Translations under genes and position numbers: made by a program
Shown here: positions 62,856-64,000 of the stretch, piece by piece
How the letters are laid out: each line of letters begins with the position of its first letter
Numbering within the stretch: the first letter of the stretch is position 1
Source: Halobacteriovorax marinus
GTDB taxonomy: Bacteria; Bdellovibrionota; Bacteriovoracia; Bacteriovoracales; Bacteriovoracaceae
Direction of reading: 5' to 3'
Assembly (NCBI GenBank): GCA_002163155.1
Contig: MAAO01000005.1
Location: 1-64,000, forward strand
Length of the DNA: 64,000 nucleotides
Notes under the pieces: generated by a model
Databases searched by the model: none
Seen by the model: the letters and a program-made list of their open reading frames with translations, nothing else
What the model was told of the DNA's origin: nothing

Positions 62856-64000
62856 TTCTTATCCTTATGTATAAATGTCAGTAATATTGCTGGAAGTACT
62901 AAAATATCAAAGGTAATAGCAATGGTAATACTTATGATGGCCAAAAGACCAAATGTAAAATTAATGAGAAAGTCTGAAAATAACATTACAGAAAAGCCCA
63001 GTGATAAAATTACCGAAGTTGTAATAGAAGCCACACCAGAAGTGTCTAACATTTTTCTAAGAGCGGTTTTGTCATCACGACCAAGCTTAATTTCCCTAGC
63101 GTAGGTAGTCATAATATGAATAGTGTCATCAATAATTATACCAAGTGTTGCCGAAGTCACAATAGAAATAGCAAGTCCTACTTCTTGATAGAGAATCTGC
63201 CAAATACCAAAAGTAATAATAAAAGGGAGAACATTGGGCAATATACTAATGAGCCCTAATTTTAAACTTTTAAGTGAGAAAATTAAAAGTAGAGTAATAA
63301 GTAAAAAAGCAATCACTGTACCATGCACCATACTGTCTAAATTTCGTCTAGAAATATTTGAGAACATTATTGATGGACCCTGTGCTTGAACAGGTTTGAG
63401 GTGAGTTGTGTTCTTCTTTAACCACTCATAAGCTTCTAAGGTTAGTTTCTCGGCCTTAGTTGAATTTAAATCTTGGAAAGTCACAGTCATTCGAGTTGAT
63501 TTCTTAGAAAGACTCACTCTATTATTTAAATCAAACCCCTGCGGTAGTCCCATTTCATAGAAGAGAAATAACTGCGCTGCTAGTTCTTGCTTGGCAGGAA
63601 GTTTATAGAAACTCTCAGCATTACCATTAAAGGCCTTGTTAATATCTTTCATGATGTTATTTATAGATTCAACGTGCCAAACATAGCCTTTACTCATCCA
63701 CCAATCATTAAACTTTTCTAAATCTTTTAAATATCCTGGATCAAAAACGCTCTTATCATCCTTAGTCTCAAGTTCAAATTCAAAAGTATAAAGTCCTGTG
63801 AGATTTCGATTTACATAATCAATACTCTTTCTAAACTCAGTGCTCTTGCTAAACCAATTGGCAAAAGTATCATTAATGACAAGTTGACTTGAAAAGTATC
63901 CAAGAAGAAGAGTCAAAAGAGTACTTACAACTAAGATGATATTTTTCTTTGCGTAAATAAAATCACTCAAATAATGCATTGAAGTTGTTATGAGATACTT
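62852..64000 (-). CDS. RND/MMPL-family transporter, 5'-truncated at window edge
   Basis: This is the C-terminal part of a large RND-superfamily transporter (MMPL type). The first ATG in the window is at 63979. The 21 bases beyond it are open in frame (KYLITTS) right to the edge, so the gene surely continues outside the window. One membrane helix (about 15-32 from that ATG) is followed by a periplasmic domain, then five more helices including LGIIIDDTIHIMTTYARE, a region conserved in MMPL proteins. This equals the second half of a full-length protein. It probably exports a lipid or hydrophobic substrate with the methyltransferase it overlaps. Confidence 0.88.
   Translation of the reverse strand, partial: KYLITTSMHYLSDFIYAKKNIILVVSTLLTLLLGYFSSQLVINDTFANWFSKSTEFRKSIDYVNRNLTGLYTFEFELETKDDKSVFDPGYLKDLEKFNDWWMSKGYVWHVESINNIMKDINKAFNGNAESFYKLPAKQELAAQLFLFYEMGLPQGFDLNNRVSLSKKSTRMTVTFQDLNSTKAEKLTLEAYEWLKKNTTHLKPVQAQGPSIMFSNISRRNLDSMVHGTVIAFLLITLLLIFSLKSLKLGLISILPNVLPFIITFGIWQILYQEVGLAISIVTSATLGIIIDDTIHIMTTYAREIKLGRDDKTALRKMLDTSGVASITTSVILSLGFSVMLFSDFLINFTFGLLAIISITIAITFDILVLPAILLTFIHKDKK

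Noticed and set aside
63979-64000. A half-size stand-alone RND protein starting at 63979
   Set aside because: The frame is open without a stop to the window edge and the similarity is to the second half of a full MMPL protein, so it is a truncation by the window, not a short gene.

Overview
This is an AT-rich bacterial chromosome segment, densely packed with genes on both strands. It reads as core and lifestyle genome: no rRNA, tRNA, insertion sequence, prophage or CRISPR array was seen. The envelope is Gram-negative. There is a heptose-LPS pathway (HldA-type kinase, GT9 glycosyltransferase, GmhB-like phosphatase), lipoproteins with lipoboxes, outer-membrane-barrel-like proteins ending in Phe, a GT51 transglycosylase and a lytic transglycosylase. 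The mix of low GC, many secreted hydrolases and large secreted proteins of unknown family suggests a Bacteriovorax/Halobacteriovorax-like member of the Bdellovibrionota. That taxonomic guess is inference, not proof.

Layout. 0-8 kb (minus strand): lytic transglycosylase, then cmk-GT9-hldA with 4-base GTGA overlaps, an unassigned structured RNA ending in a strong terminator, then pheS-pheT and their terminator. 8-12.5 kb (plus): YyaL-type thioredoxin-fold protein, a CoA racemase/transferase, a membrane protein, msrA. 12.5-15.6 kb (minus): a secreted protein and a MASE3-like hybrid histidine kinase. 15.7-19.8 kb (plus): a TPP riboswitch driving thiG-thiH, a cluster of stem-loops, and a lipoprotein alkaline phosphatase. 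19.8-23.4 kb (minus): mnmA, an M28 peptidase-like protein and a full-length MnmA paralogue lacking the catalytic residues. 23.5-27.3 kb (plus): a degenerate ABC-ATPase-like protein, an orphan C5 DNA methyltransferase, a lipoprotein Ppx/GppA-like protein and a lipoprotein alpha/beta hydrolase. 27.3-33 kb (minus): PAS histidine kinase, a two-subunit ABC exporter, lplA. 33-41.7 kb: pectinacetylesterase-like secreted hydrolase, lipoprotein, YfcH epimerase, mtgA, GMC oxidoreductase, a large secreted protein, a HIT protein. 41.9-46.1 kb: FecR-domain/barrel protein, a small secreted protein, a GmhB-like HAD phosphatase and a nuclease-like protein. 46.2-52.4 kb (plus): pyrB, a fused carA-carB gene and pyrF. 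52.5-64 kb: a 1087-residue secreted protein, gsk, a barrel protein, a lysR gene divergent from yceI-yqjG-pirin-slyD, an ICMT-like methyltransferase and the C-terminal part of an RND/MMPL transporter cut by the window edge.

The observations most worth a second look are these. Four apparently leaderless genes carry a TATAAT box 6-7 nt before ATG. A pseudo-MnmA lies next to mnmA. CarAB is a single polypeptide. An aptamer/anti-aptamer switch is visible in front of thiGH. Two unassigned structured RNA regions occur at 3.9-4.15 kb and 17.9-18.07 kb. Several enzymes have altered key residues: M28 Glu to Gln, the GmhB zinc loop lost, and an ABC-like protein without Walker A. I did not find a clear-cut new multi-gene system.
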